Assembly (NCBI GenBank): GCA_036417435.1
Contig: CM070899.1
Coordinates: 2,919,001-2,983,000, forward strand
Direction of reading: 5' to 3'
From: Inia geoffrensis
Taxonomy: Eukaryota > Chordata > Mammalia > Artiodactyla > Iniidae
DNA length: 64,000 nucleotides
The notes under the pieces were generated by a model. It ran no database searches. It had not been told where the DNA came from and saw only the letters and a list, made by a program, of their open reading frames with translations. Each line of letters opens with the position of its first letter. Positions within the stretch are counted from its first letter, which is position 1. Below are positions 12,600-23,599 of this stretch, one piece after another. The translations under genes were made by a program, and so were the position numbers.

Positions 12600-13180
12600 T
12601 CTAAATATGGCCAACGTGAAGGACACAGCCCTGACAGCGGCACCTGCAGGACACAGGGCAACAGGAATCCAGGAGGCGGGGCAGGAAGGTAGGCTCTGAG
12701 ACCCCTGGAGGAAGGGGGACGAAGACACAGGCCAGGCTGGCAGAGTCCAGAGGAGAATGGATGGGGCCTCGGGCCAGGCAGGGAAGAGGCCCACGGGAAG
12801 CTAGACTGTCCAGACTCGGGCAGGAAGGACGGTACAGGGCCTGGTGAGGAGGACACTGAATTTCCGGAGAGCAGTGGGAAGCCACTGGAGGGTTTTCAGT
12901 GAAGGGCAGGAGGCAACATGTGCTTCTAAATGACCTCTCTGGCCACTGCACGGAGAAGGGCCCAGAGTGACCCAGGAGAACTAATCAGGGGCCATCAGCA
13001 AGAGGTCTGGACCAGGCTAGGGACCAGGTAGGTGGAGAAAAGCAGGATGTAGGACTGAATGCCATGGACCAAATGGAAGGAAGGAAAGAGAGGGATCAAG
13101 GAATGCTCCCCAGGCTCTTGGCTTGAGCAGGTGCGGGGCAGGAAGAACTCAAGAGCTCTGTTGAGGACAGGTTAAGTAAC
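12600..13180 (+). mobile_element. Old interspersed repeat, family uncertain (LINE-like)
   Basis: Contains the widely dispersed mammalian wording 'GTGGGAAGCCACTGGAGGGTTTT' at about 12869-12899, then 'TGACCTCTCTGGCCACTG' and 'CCCCAGGCTCTTGGCTTGAGCAG'. Related wording occurs at 40960-41270 and perhaps 54410-54700. The minus-strand frame 12455-12856 (133 codons) runs through this repeat and is not a gene. Confidence 0.45.
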
Positions 13181-13189
13181 ATGCAGTGA

Positions 13190-13490
13190 AAACACTAGGT
13201 AGCCTCAGGCGTGTCTGGTCACTCCCTCTCAGGGCTCAGGACAACATGCCTCCTCCTCCTGCAGGTGCTGGTCATCCAGCTCCTCCCAGATCAGCCACGT
13301 GAAGTGCCCTGCTCTTGACCTACCCCGTGCCACCAATGCCACGCTCCTCTGGAAGCAGCATGTGGACTTCCCTCTCTGTCCTCCAGCCCTGCCTTACAGC
13401 ACAGGCTTCACGACAACGGGGTGCTGCCTGCACTCACGATGGTGCCTGGCACACACCGAGGACTCAGTCATCAGTTGTTAACTAAATACT
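13190..13490 (+). mobile_element. LINE L2 3' end
   Basis: The right end 'GGTGCCTGGCACACACCGAGG' then 'CAGTCATCAGTTGTTAAC' matches the usual L2 end 'GTGCCTGGCACATAGTAGG...TTGTTGAA'. The left part ('CACGTGAAGTGCCCTGCTC', 'CTCTGTCCTCCAGCCCTGCC') fits the upstream L2 3' region. Diverged, no open frame. Confidence 0.5.
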
Positions 13491-13744
13491 TGGGGCCAAA
13501 TCTAAAGCTCAAAGAGAGTTATGGGTTAAAGACACAAATTTGGGGAACTTGGGAACCACAGCTGGAAAATTATTTTATTTTTCTAATGGTACCTATGAAA
13601 AAATTCCCATTCAGCTGACCAAAGTTTCAATGCAAATTGTGTTACCTTAAAAAGGGTTTCCAAACTGACCTGATGGACATCTGGGCTTCTGTTCCCTCTG
13701 CTAAGTATAATACACACTTCTAGTAGAACCTCACTATATTAACA

Positions 13745-13892
13745 AGGTTTGTACAACACAGGCAATATAGCCAATACTTTATAATAACTATAAATGGAGT
13801 ATAACCCTTAAAAATTTTAAATCACTGTTGTACACCTGAAACTTATCTATAATACTGTACATCAAATATACCTCAATGAAATAAATAAATAA
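13745..13892 (+). mobile_element. LINE-1 3' end fragment
   Basis: Reads 'TGTTGTACACCTGAAACTTATC' and 'CATCAAATATACCTCAATGAAATAAATAAATAA', the same terminal block as at 21540-21610. About 150 bp only, so strongly 5'-truncated. Confidence 0.75.
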
Positions 13893-14035
13893 GGTTGTTT
13901 TAATTCTTAAGATCTCATTTCACGGCTAAAGACTGAATTTTTGTAGAAAGCACCTCACCTTACAAAAATATTAAATCTTAACAGTCATACATCACTGGAA
14001 ATCAAGAAAAGAACATCTCTGAAGAACTTCTACAC

Positions 14036-14245
14036 CAGGGTTTCTCAGTCCTGGCACTCCTGATAACTCTTTGCTGCAGGAGACATCCCGGGCACCGTAG
14101 GATGTCCATGGGCCCCTACCCTGTACTCACTAGATACCAGTAGCACTCCCCAACCACCCCCAGCAAATTTCCAGACACTACCAAGTGTCTCCTGGGGGAC
14201 AAAACTGCCATTCCCCCCCCCCCAGTTGAGAATGACTATCCTAGC
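14036..14245 (-). mobile_element. MER20-like hAT-Charlie DNA transposon
   Basis: Begins CAGGGTTTCTCAGTCCTGGC and ends AGTTGAGAATGACT, the terminal inverted repeat pattern of MER20. The body ('GTAGGATGTCCATGGGCCCC', 'CAGACACTACCAAGTGTCTCC') follows the recalled consensus in reverse orientation. A run of C (14215-14223) replaces part of it. Non-autonomous, no transposase. Confidence 0.75.
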
Positions 14246-14373
14246 CCAAATGGTCTTTCCATATTATTGACATAACCAAGGAAACAGGGATAAAATTCTA
14301 TTAAGTTTGAACCGCTCACTTAAAAACTGACCCAAATTACATCCTCTAGGGAAACTGAAAGCAAAACAGATAC

Positions 14374-14375
<2 letters not shown>

Positions 14376-14409
<34 letters not shown>
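14376..14409. repeat. (CA)n microsatellite, 34 bp
   Basis: An uninterrupted CA dinucleotide run. Such loci are commonly length-polymorphic. The short minus-strand frame across it codes for a Cys-Val repeat and is an artefact. Confidence 0.97.
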
Positions 14410-14413
<4 letters not shown>

Positions 14414-14419
14414 AGGTTT

Positions 14420-15861
14420 TGAACCATGTCATCAAGAAATGCTGACATTTCCTTTGGAGAGTCTGAATGTAAATGCAAGAATCTTTGGAAGGGCTGCTCA
14501 CACTCCACTCCGGGTGAGGGAACTCATCATCGAGCCTCTCTTTTTCTACAGGATGAAGATTCCCCCTGTGTCAGCCAAGGCCCTCTGAGACACACGTGAG
14601 AACATGGGCTTGTGGAGCTGTTCTCACAGATGTACAACTGGGTGGAAGCACGGAGGTGGCTGAATGCAAGCAGCTCCCTGGCACCTCTTCGGCCCTCCCT
14701 GCTCATCAGCCAGGAGCAGCCAGCAGACAGCTAGGCAGTACTGGCTCCAGGCTCCCGTGCATCGCATCCCCGAGGAGGGCTGTCTGCAGCCCAGGGGTGA
14801 GTCCCTCCTCAAGGGGCTTCCAGCACCCCAGAATCCAGGGACCAGGGGCAGTGACAGTCTCACGTGGGCTTTCTCTCTACGTGTCATTGCATTTATGCTC
14901 ACTGCTCTCTATAAAAAAGTTAATAAGTCTTACACACTTTAAATCACTGGAGACATTGTAGTATCAGATCCCCACATCAGTTTACCACAGAGTTTTGAGG
15001 TTTTAACTTTTTCCTCCCGTCTTAAAAGAGCACTCACACACACAGCAAGCACCCAGTGCGTCTCTCAACCTTCCAAATGAACCCTGGGTGTGACTGGTGA
15101 TGGTGGTACCTAGCTCAAAGTTTTTAATAAGCTCAAAAGTGGTTGCCAATTACCTAAATTATCTAAATCAAAAGGCACCAAATATACGTGGAGAACAAAC
15201 AGTCCCTTAAGGGCCAGAAGAAAAGAAAACTGAAGGTAAGTAGTTAAGGGATTAACGATGTGTCGATCTCAACACAGACTCTGCTCTGCCCAAGGAAGGT
15301 CAAAATCTCTCCTCGTGCCTCTCAAAGTGCAGAGGTAGGTAAGGGGGCCTTGGGAACACTGGCACATTTTCTTGTCCCAGAGGGTCAGTTTTGATACACA
15401 GGAGGGTTTTTTAGTGGTTTGTAACATTAGAACACATATTATACAGGAAAATGCAAAATTCACATGAATTTCAGATAAAAGAGACCATGAAGCGCCATGT
15501 GGAGGATAGGCTGCTTTAGAATGCTGTACCTCGGCCCTCTTGTGACGCATGGTACCTGTCACAGGTCCACTCTTCTGTCACTGAGGGGCCTCACGGTGGA
15601 GATTCTGGGACACGCTGATACTCATCATCCACCACTGTGCACCGAAAACGGCCCAAGTGTTTTCCTAGCCTGGGTCAGTCATGGATCAAAGGAATCCCGA
15701 TGAACACACCAGAGAACCCAAGGTTCTAAATCTCCAGAGAGAAAAATCAGTAAAATGGGGAGGGGGAGCTGTTTATAAAGGCACATAAGTTAACATAGTG
15801 TTTCTCTGAATGTTTAGCCACTTGTTTTAGCCGATTTCATAGGGTCACCTCTTCCAAGCCA
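14420..15861. other. Single-copy intergenic or intronic DNA, no gene recognised
   Basis: Moderately GC-rich around 14600-14880, AT-richer after. The frames of 121 and 97 codons here overlap on both strands and show no known domain. No repeat recognised. Confidence 0.4.
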
Positions 15862-15874
15862 AGAATTGTATTTG

Positions 15875-16224
15875 GGGCTTCCCTGGTGGCGCAGTGGTAA
15901 AGAATCCGCCTGGCAGTGCAGGAGACACGGGTTCAAGCCCTGGTCCATGAAGATCCCACATGCTATGGAGCAACTAAGCCCGTGCGCCACAACTACTGAG
16001 CCTGCGCTCTAGAGCCTGTGAGCCACAACTACTGAGACTGCGTGCTACAACTACTGAAGCCTGTGCACCTACAGCCCAGGCTCCACAACAAGAGAAGCCA
16101 CCGCAATGAGAAGCCCGTGTACCACAACGAAGAGCAGCCCCGTTTGCTGCAACCAGAGAAAGCCCGCGTGCAGCAACAAAGACCCAACGCAGCCAAAAAT
16201 AAATAAATAAATTTTTTAAAAAAT
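15875..16224 (+). mobile_element. CHR-type SINE, long form
   Basis: Head GGGGCTTCCCTGGTGGCGCA, B box GGTTCAAGCCCTGGTCC, ACTACTGAG-type repeats, then an AAATAAATAAAT tail. Perfect 13-bp TSDs AGAATTGTATTTG are at 15862-15874 and 16225-16237. Confidence 0.95.
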
Positions 16225-16237
16225 AGAATTGTATTTG

Positions 16238-18170
16238 TGCATGTTTCTGTGGTACATGCAGTGGTCATCAGACACTTCCCAAATGACAGGACAGGCTGAG
16301 AGAGATGGAGGCCAGCCAGCTCCAGGGTTTAGGCCCTTCACCACCACAGGGCCCGGCCCCAGGGGTCTCCTCAGGCACACAACACCTGCAGGAGACTCCA
16401 TCCGTCAGAAGCGCACAGGTTTCTCGTGCCCAACAAGAATCCCCTTCCTCTAGCAAGGCTACCTTCTGACACACCTTCTCCTCTTGGCTTGAAATGTTAT
16501 TAAATAGGTGCTTTAAAAAAAAAAAACTTCCATGTTTTCTATTTCCAGGACTAATTCCTAAGCTATCTGCCAGCAGGGACCATGTTATAGGCAGATTTTT
16601 ACTCTGCTGTGATATCTAGCCCAGATACATGCACAGAGTAAGTGATGGATACCCAGCTGCAGATTCAATTTACTTCTGATTTGTAGAAGATATTGAATTA
16701 TCTGAAGAATAAAGCCTGGAATACCAAATGTAAAGGTGCTGGGAAAACAAAGGAACCAAATGGGGGAAAGTATAAATCCATAAATGGCAGAATTACAAGA
16801 GCATTAATAGCTGTATCTGTTGGGTGCCTGCTAACTCTGCCAGGAGTTTTATATACATACTCACATATTAATATGATATATACTGACTCCCTATAACCAC
16901 CTGTAAGCTGAGTCCTTGCAGCTCCACGATCCCTTACCCCAACCAAAGCTAGATGTGTTTCAAAGTTCAGAACTGTTTGGATTTTAGAAAGGAAATATTG
17001 CATATATTATATATTACATAACACTCCCAGTGAAGTCTGGGACAGCAGCCATAAGAAAACACATTAACTAACAGTCTGCAGTGAAATACAGGAATATTCA
17101 TACCAAGGGGAATAAAGATTATGAAAAGCATCAAAACAGTTCAGGCCAGGTTTTGGCACCAAACCTATGACAAAACCATTCCATTTTCAGAGGCTCTGTG
17201 GCTTCAGAATTGTGGCTGAGAAACTAGGCACCCACATTATCGTCCTCACTGTATGCGCAGGGGCCCGACGCTCAGGAAGGTCAAGTGACTTGCTCAAGTT
17301 CACTCTGCATCAAAGCCTGTCCATCACCTGAACACCCTGCTGAGAAGCACCCTGGGACTCAGCAGGTGTGAGGGAGGGCCTGTGATCCTGCATTTCTAAG
17401 GACAGGAATCATCATTTGGGGAGAGAGAAGTGAGCTCCTTCTACTAAACCACAGGCTCTCAGCCCTGCTGAGGGCACATAAGCATGATATCCAGGAAATC
17501 TGATTTCTGGAGTCTTAACTGACTGAAATAGTCTGAAGTAAGGCCCCCAGCTTTTGTGGTTCTTTCTAATAATTCTAATGTACAGCTGGGATTCAGAGTC
17601 GCTGACATGAAACCATTAAGAGAAAAGAAAAGAAAGCACTAACAACAGAAGCCTCTGAGAAGGGAGCCGGCAGCTCAGTCAGGAGTTCCACTTCAGAGTG
17701 CCCACAGTCCATCAGAGGAGTCTGAGAGGCTTCCAGTAACGACCAGGAAATGTTATTAAATTCCTCAGGGATGGAATACCTCAACCATGCCAGGCTCTGT
17801 GGGTCACAAGCATTCTTCCCTCCTTTGAAACCAATGAAATCCGAGACATACCACACTAAAGGCCGAGTCCTATGGGGCAACCACACATCAACTCAGAATC
17901 AAGAAGTACGGCTGCCCGCCTGCCAGCAGGAACAGCTGGCAGAAAAGGACGAGAAAAGAAGCTGTCACGCTTAGGCTGCTGCTATACTATAGGTGTGAAC
18001 TCGTGAACTGAGTGCACACACCAGTCAAACAGTGGACTTTCAATTTTGTTCACGAACCCTCAGACTGAAAGGGACATCAGTGGTCCTGCAGCCTGCTTCT
18101 CCCTGCTCTAACTCCCTCTAACATGTGAGGACACAGTGAAAAAGGTGACAACCTACAAGCCAGGAACAAA
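16238..18170. other. Single-copy DNA with scraps of old repeats
   Basis: No gene recognised. 16530-16650 has L2-like 3' wording. 16925-17010 resembles the uncertain DNA-transposon family also seen near 2990-3300. 17240-17310 is weakly MIR-like on the minus strand. 17449-17605 ('CACAGGCTCTCAGCCCTGCTG' through 'CAGCTGGGATTCAGAGTCGCTG') resembles an old hAT MER5-type element. All are low-confidence. Confidence 0.35.
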
Positions 18171-18174
18171 ATGT

Positions 18175-18302
18175 TCACCTGTAAACTGAACTGCTTGCCA
18201 CCTTAATCTTGGACCTTCAGCCTCCAGAACTGTGAGAAATAAGTTCCTGTTGCTTAAGCCACACAATCTATGATATTCTGTTAGGACAACCTGAGCTAAT
18301 AC
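18175..18302 (+). mobile_element. MLT1/MST-type LTR 3' end (ERVL-MaLR)
   Basis: 'GGACCTTCAGCCTCCAGAACTG', 'AGAAATAAGTTCCTGTTGCTTAAGCC' and 'GATATTCTGTTAGGACAACCTGAGC' match the 3' part of mammalian MaLR LTRs, which carries the polyadenylation region. Only the end is kept, and there is no retroviral gene. Confidence 0.75.
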
Positions 18303-18385
18303 ATGTCTCTTTCATAAAGCGTAAAGTCCCAGGTTGAAATGAGCAGTCTGAATTTCTTGAGAACACAGAGAGTGTCTCAGTATTT

Positions 18386-18429
18386 ACACACACACACATA
18401 CACATATACACACTTACACACACACACAC
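18386..18429. repeat. Imperfect (CA)n microsatellite
   Basis: CA repeats broken by T (CATACACATATACACACTTACA). The overlapping short frames on both strands are repeat artefacts. Confidence 0.95.
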
Positions 18430-18638
18430 CCCTAGCATGTAATAGCATGACTGGCATCCATCAAGTGCTTTATAAAAGTTTGCTGGCTCCAGAAGGCAGG
18501 CAGAGAGGGAACCTACCTCAACACAATAAAGGCCATATATGACAAACCCACAGCTACCACTATACACAACGGTGAAAAGCTGAAAGCATTTCCTCTAAGA
18601 TCAGGAACAAGACAAGGATGCCCGCTCTCACCACTTTT

Positions 18639-18854
18639 TTTTTTTTTTTTTTTTTTTTTGCGTTACGCGGGCCTCTCACTGTCATGGTCTCTCCCGTTGC
18701 GGAGCACAGGCTCCAGACGCGCAGGCTCAGCAGCCATGGCTCACGGGCCCAGCCGCTCCACGGCATGTGGGATCCTCCCGGACCGGGGCACGAACCCGTG
18801 TCCCCTTGCATCGGCAGGCGGACTCTCAACCACTGCGCCACCAGGGAAGCCCCC
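18639..18854 (-). mobile_element. CHR-2-like SINE nested in L1 ORF2
   Basis: GC-rich CHR body on the minus strand with a poly(T) stretch (the A tail) at 18639-18659. TSDs CTCACCACTTTT lie at 18627-18638 and 18855-18866, interrupting the reverse transcriptase coding region just before the FADD motif. Confidence 0.95.
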
Positions 18855-20410
18855 CTCACCACTTTTATTTAACATAGCTTTGGCCACAGCAATCAGAGAT
18901 GAAAAAGAAATAAAAGGAATCCAAATTGGAAAAGAAGTAAAACTGTCACTGTTCGCAGATGACATGATACTATACATAGGAAATCCTAAAGACACCACCA
19001 AAAAACTACTGGAACTCACGAATGAATTTAGTAAAGTTGCAGGATACAAAATGAACATACAGAAATCTGCTGCATTTCTATACATTAACAACAAAAGATC
19101 AGAAAGAGAAAGTAAGGAAACAACCCCATCTACCATTGCATCAAAAAGAATAACATACCTAGAAATAAACCTACCTAAGGAGGCAAAAGACCTTTACTCT
19201 GAAAACTGTAAGATACTGATGAAAGAAACTGAAGATGACACAACAGATGGAAAGATATATTGTGTTCTTGGATTGGAAGAATCAATATTATTAAAATGAC
19301 TGTACTAGCCAAGGCAATCTGGATTCAATGCAATCCCTATGAAATTACCAATGGCATTTTTCACAGAAATAGAACAAAAATGTTCTTTTAATTTGTATGG
19401 AAACACAAAAGACCCCGATAGCCAAAGCAATCTTGAGAAAGAAAAACAGAACTGGAGGAACCAGGCTCCCTGACTTCAGACTATACTACAAAGCTACAGT
19501 AATCAGAACAGTATGATACTGGCACAAAAAGAGGTCTATAGACCAACTGAACAGGATAGAAAGACCAGAAATAAACCCACACACCTATGGTCAATTAATC
19601 TACAACAAAGGAGGCAAGGATATACAATGGAAAAAAGAGAGTCTCTTCGATAAGGGGTGCTGGGAAAACTAGACAGCTACATGTAAAAGAATGAAATTAG
19701 AACACTTCCTAACACCACACACAAAAATAAACTCAAAATGGATTAAAAACCTAAATGTAAGACCAGATACTATAAAACTCCTACAGGAAAACATAACGTA
19801 GAACACTCTTTGACATAAATCACAGCAATATCTTTTTAGATCTGTCTCCTAGAGTAATGGAAATAAAAACAAACAAAAAGTGGTACCTAATTAAACTTAA
19901 AAGCTTTTTCACAGCAAAGGAAACCATACACAAAACGAAAAGGCAACCTACAGAATGGGAGAAAATATTTGCAAACAATGTGACCGACAAGAGATTAATT
20001 TCCAAAATATACAAACAGCTCATACAGCTCAATATCAAAAAAACAAACTGAATCAAAAAATGGGCAGATGACCTAGACATATCTCCAAAGAAGACATACA
20101 GATGGCCAACAAGCACGAGAAAAATGCTCAGCATTGTTAATTGGGAAATGAAAATCAAAACCACAATGAGGTACCGCCTCACACCAGTCAAAATGGCCAT
20201 GATCAAAAAGTCTACAAATAATAAATGCTGGAGAGGGTGTGGAGTAAAAGGAACCCTTCTGCACTGTTGGTGCGAATGTAATTTGGTGCAGCCACTATGG
20301 AGAACAGTATGGAGGGTCCTTAAAAAATTAAAAATAGAGTTGCCATATGATCCTGCAATCCCATTCCTGGGCATATATCCAGAGAAAACTATAATTCGAA
20401 AAGATACACG

Positions 20411-20663
20411 TGGGACTTCCCTGGTGGTCCACTGGTTAAGAACCTGCCTTCCAACGCAGAGTAGGTGGGTTCGATCCCTGCTTGGGGAGCTAAGATCCCA
20501 CATGCTGTGGGGCAACTAAGCCTGCGTGCCGCAACTACTGAGCCTGCGTGCCACAACTAGAGAGAAGCCTGTGTGCTGCAACGAAGAGCCTGCCCACTGC
20601 AACTAGAGATCCTATGTGCCACAACTAAGACCCAACACAGCCAAAATAAATAAATAAATAAAT
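20411..20663 (+). mobile_element. CHR-type SINE nested in L1 ORF2
   Basis: Head TGGGACTTCCCTGGTGGTCC, B box GGTTCGATCCCTGC, CAACTACTGAG units, TAAATAAATAAAT tail. TSDs GAAAAGATACACG (20398-20410) and GAAAAGATACATG (20664-20676) differ at one base. Confidence 0.93.
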
Positions 20664-20774
20664 GAAAAGATACATGCACCGCAATATTCATAGCAGCACT
20701 ATTTACAATAGCCAAGACATGGAAGCAACCTAAATGTCCATCAACAGACGAATGGATAAAGAAAATGTGGTGTA

Positions 20775-20822
20775 CATATATATATATATACACACACATA
20801 CACACACACACACACACATATA
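20775..20822. repeat. (TA)n(CA)n microsatellite inside L1
   Basis: A TATATA run passes into CACACA within the L1 3' region ('AAATGTGGTGTACATATATA' context). This is a known hot spot for microsatellite growth in L1. Confidence 0.93.
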
Positions 20823-21130
20823 CATACAATGGAATACTACACAGCCATAAAAAAAGAATGAAATAATGCCATTTGCAGCAACATGGATGGACCTAGAGAT
20901 TATCATACTAAGTGAAGTAAGCAAGACAGAGAAAGATAAATATCATATGATATCGTTTATCTGTGGAATCTAAAAAAAAAAAAAAGATACAAATGAACTT
21001 CTTTACAAAACAGAAACAGACCCACAGACATAGAAAACAAACTTATGGTTACCAAAGGGGAAAGGAGGAGGGAGGGATAAATTAGGAGGCTGGGGTTAAC
21101 ACATACACACTACTATATATAAAATAGATA

Positions 21131-21438
21131 GGACTTCCCTGGTGGCACAATGGTTAAGAATCTGCCTGCCAATGCAGGAGACACGGGGTCCATCCCTGGT
21201 CCGGGAAGATCCCACATGCCACGGAGCAACTAAGCCTGTGTGCCACAACTACTGAGCTTGCACTCTAGGGCCCGTGCGCCACAACTACTGAGCCCATGTG
21301 CCGCAACTACTGAAGCCTGAGCACCTAGAGCCCGTGCTTCACAACAGGAGTAGACCCTAATCGCCACAACTAGAGAAAGCCCTCGCGCAGCAACGAAGAC
21401 CCAATGCAGCCCAAAATTAATTAACTAATTAATTTTTT
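21131..21438 (+). mobile_element. CHR-type SINE, long form, nested in the L1 3' UTR
   Basis: Head GGACTTCCCTGGTGGCACAA, ACTACTGAG repeats and a TTAATTAACTAATTAATT tail. The host L1 resumes at 'CAAGAACCTACTGTATAGCAC'. The TSD is weak (AAATAGATA at 21122-21130 versus AAATGAATA at 21439-21447). Confidence 0.9.
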
Positions 21439-21628
21439 AAATGAATAAAAAACCCAACAAGAACCTACTGTATAGCACAGGGAACTATACTCAATATTTT
21501 GTAATAACCTGTAAGGGAAAAATATACATATGTACATGTAAATAACTGAATCACTGTGCTATACACCTGAAACTAACATGACGTAAATCAACTATACTTC
21601 AATACATTTTTTTTTTTTAAGTTTGCTG

Positions 21629-23590
21629 AACTAAACAAAATTTGGTCAGTGTTCATTTAAATGTTGTTTTTCCTTATACACTTTACACGCCCCCCCCCCA
21701 CACACACACACAACTGAGCACTAAACTCAGCCAGGCCCCCAGTAGATAAACATGTGCTGAAATGGTGAATGTTTGCTGGACATATCCTCTATTCTCTCTT
21801 CCCTCGGCTAAAAAATGTCTGTTCCTTTAGCCTTAAAGACCATAGTTCATTTTTCTGGTGAATTCATTTTTTAAGACTTACTATCTTATTTTCACAACAA
21901 CCACGACACTACTATTCCCATCTGCCATGAAAGGAAACAAGGGTTTCAAAGGTTAAATAAGTTGCCAGAGGCCGCAAAGAACGGTGGGTCTAGCTCGCTG
22001 GTCCCTACGCCTACTTGAATCTTGTCCTGCCACGGCAGGGCTTCTACTGGCGGGAGGCCACTATCCCCCCACCCCCACCAATCCAGCCCCTGGCCCGCCA
22101 ACAGTGGTCTCCATGTAATTTAGAAACTTTTATGTCTGTAGTGTTATACTTAGAAGAATAGAATGTCAAAGCTTTAAGAGCTCTTATCTTTCATTGTGAA
22201 TGCCACTGCCCTCCTGACCCCCATCCTCCCTGCCTTCGTTACCAGCCTTCCCAGTCCTCAAGTCTCACTACCCTTCTTTAGCCCCTGTGCTAGTCAGCCC
22301 TGGGCCACAGTCACCACATTCTGGTAGAGAAAATCCTGAAGGTGATAGTGAATGAAAACGGGAGGTGGTATCAAAAGAAGCATCCCCCAGAACCTGAAGA
22401 GAGCAATTACTTTCTCCCTGATGAAATGGCAAAGGCCAGCAAATTTGGGAATTCACAGAAAGGACGGAGTAAGAAATGGGCACCCCATACCAAAAAAAAA
22501 AAAAAACTCTGTGTGTGTGTGTATACACATAAAGTTTCACATAAAACTTTACTATAAGAGACCTCAGACCATCTAGACCAGAGGTTCTTACAACAGGCAC
22601 GAAGGCAGGGGGTCCAGGAGCTCCCGGGACTCCCTGAAATTCCATGCATCAGTCAGTCACTCCAGCACATCAACCATGTAAAGTGGCTGACTCTCTTCAT
22701 TCACATCTACTTCGGACAGCAGGTTACATGCCCAGGGGTGATGGGTATCTGGGAACAAAAGCAAGCCACATTTGGGAAACACAGAGCTGGGCAGCTCCTG
22801 CTGTGCACCTCTGGGCTCGGAGGCCTCAGGGCAGCACTGTGTGAGTGGGGCTCTCTGCGCAGGGCGCAAGCAAAGGGCGCACGTGGGACACAGCTCTGCC
22901 CACTCCACCATATTAATTCCGATACCTGGTGGCTCCACTGGAACAAAGATGCAGATTCCTTGTTCATTATTTAATTCCACACCCTCAGTCTCCTCTGACC
23001 TCATCATATTTGCTCCCACTCAAATAGTGTTGCAACAATCCACTGAGATAGGCGGAGAAGGTAGATTTACAGAAAATGAGGTGTCTTGTTGAACCAGGCA
23101 TACACACGTCTTGCACATGCTGTCAAATTATCCCACCCTTTTATACACAAACAGCTCCAACTTTATTCTATTACATCTCTAGGGGATTTACTAGAATGAT
23201 CTAGGGCGAAAAAAGGAAATTTAGGATATATAAGCTTACTAATATATTCTCAATGAAACTTTAAGAACAGAGAGAATTACAGTACTCTTCAAAATGAAAG
23301 TGAAGTTTTCAAATAATTTTTTAAATGAATAGGAAGGGAAAATTTATGGACTCAACGTTATACTTGAAAAACTCCTGGCAAATAGATGATCAAGGATGCC
23401 TGATTAAATAAAGCACACATTTTATACAATTACCATTTTATGAATGGGTGTATTTCAAAAGTTTATTCAGGAATTCTTGGTTCAGAGTACAGAACGCACT
23501 TTCTCACAGAAAATGGGTAACACACAACAGTTGGTGTTTCCATTTTAGCCCACAACAGCCTCTCTTAAAAAGTATATACAATATGCATAT
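21629..23590. other. Single-copy DNA with a C10/(CA)n tract and a MIR scrap
   Basis: 21690-21713 is a C run followed by CA repeats. 21885-21995 reads like a MIR in reverse ('GCCATGAAAGGAAACAAGGG', 'AAATAAGTTGCCAGAGGC'). A short TGTG run is near 22511-22521. The frames around 22260-23090 overlap on both strands with no recognisable domain, so no gene is called. Confidence 0.4.
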
Positions 23591-23599
23591 TGCTGACAG

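Larger units (their letters stand above)
18486..21618 (+). mobile_element. LINE-1, 5'-truncated, ORF2 reverse transcriptase part plus 3' UTR, carrying three nested SINEs
   Basis: The L1 starts inside ORF2 at 'GCTCCAGAAGGCAGGCAGAG' and ends in an A/T tail at about 21605-21618. A 10-bp TSD AAGTTTGCTG at 18476-18485 and 21619-21628 defines the insertion. The reverse transcriptase core is visible: the catalytic FADDMILY motif is encoded at 18952-18975. The frame is open from 18658 to 19299 only because an inserted SINE happens to read through, and stops follow. Endonuclease and ORF1 are absent, so it is dead on arrival. The 3' UTR contains a TA/CA microsatellite (20775-20822). Nested SINEs: 18639-18854 (minus), 20411-20663 (plus), 21131-21438 (plus). 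Without them the L1 fragment is about 2.35 kb. Confidence 0.93.

Noticed and set aside
14376..14409. Regularly spaced short repeats that could suggest an array (CA runs here and at 35096, 40042, 46764)
   Set aside because: These are microsatellites in a mammalian genome. There are no spacers, and CRISPR is not expected.
19820..20515. 231-codon minus-strand frame
   Set aside because: It is the antisense of L1 ORF2 plus a SINE. The sense strand explains the sequence fully.
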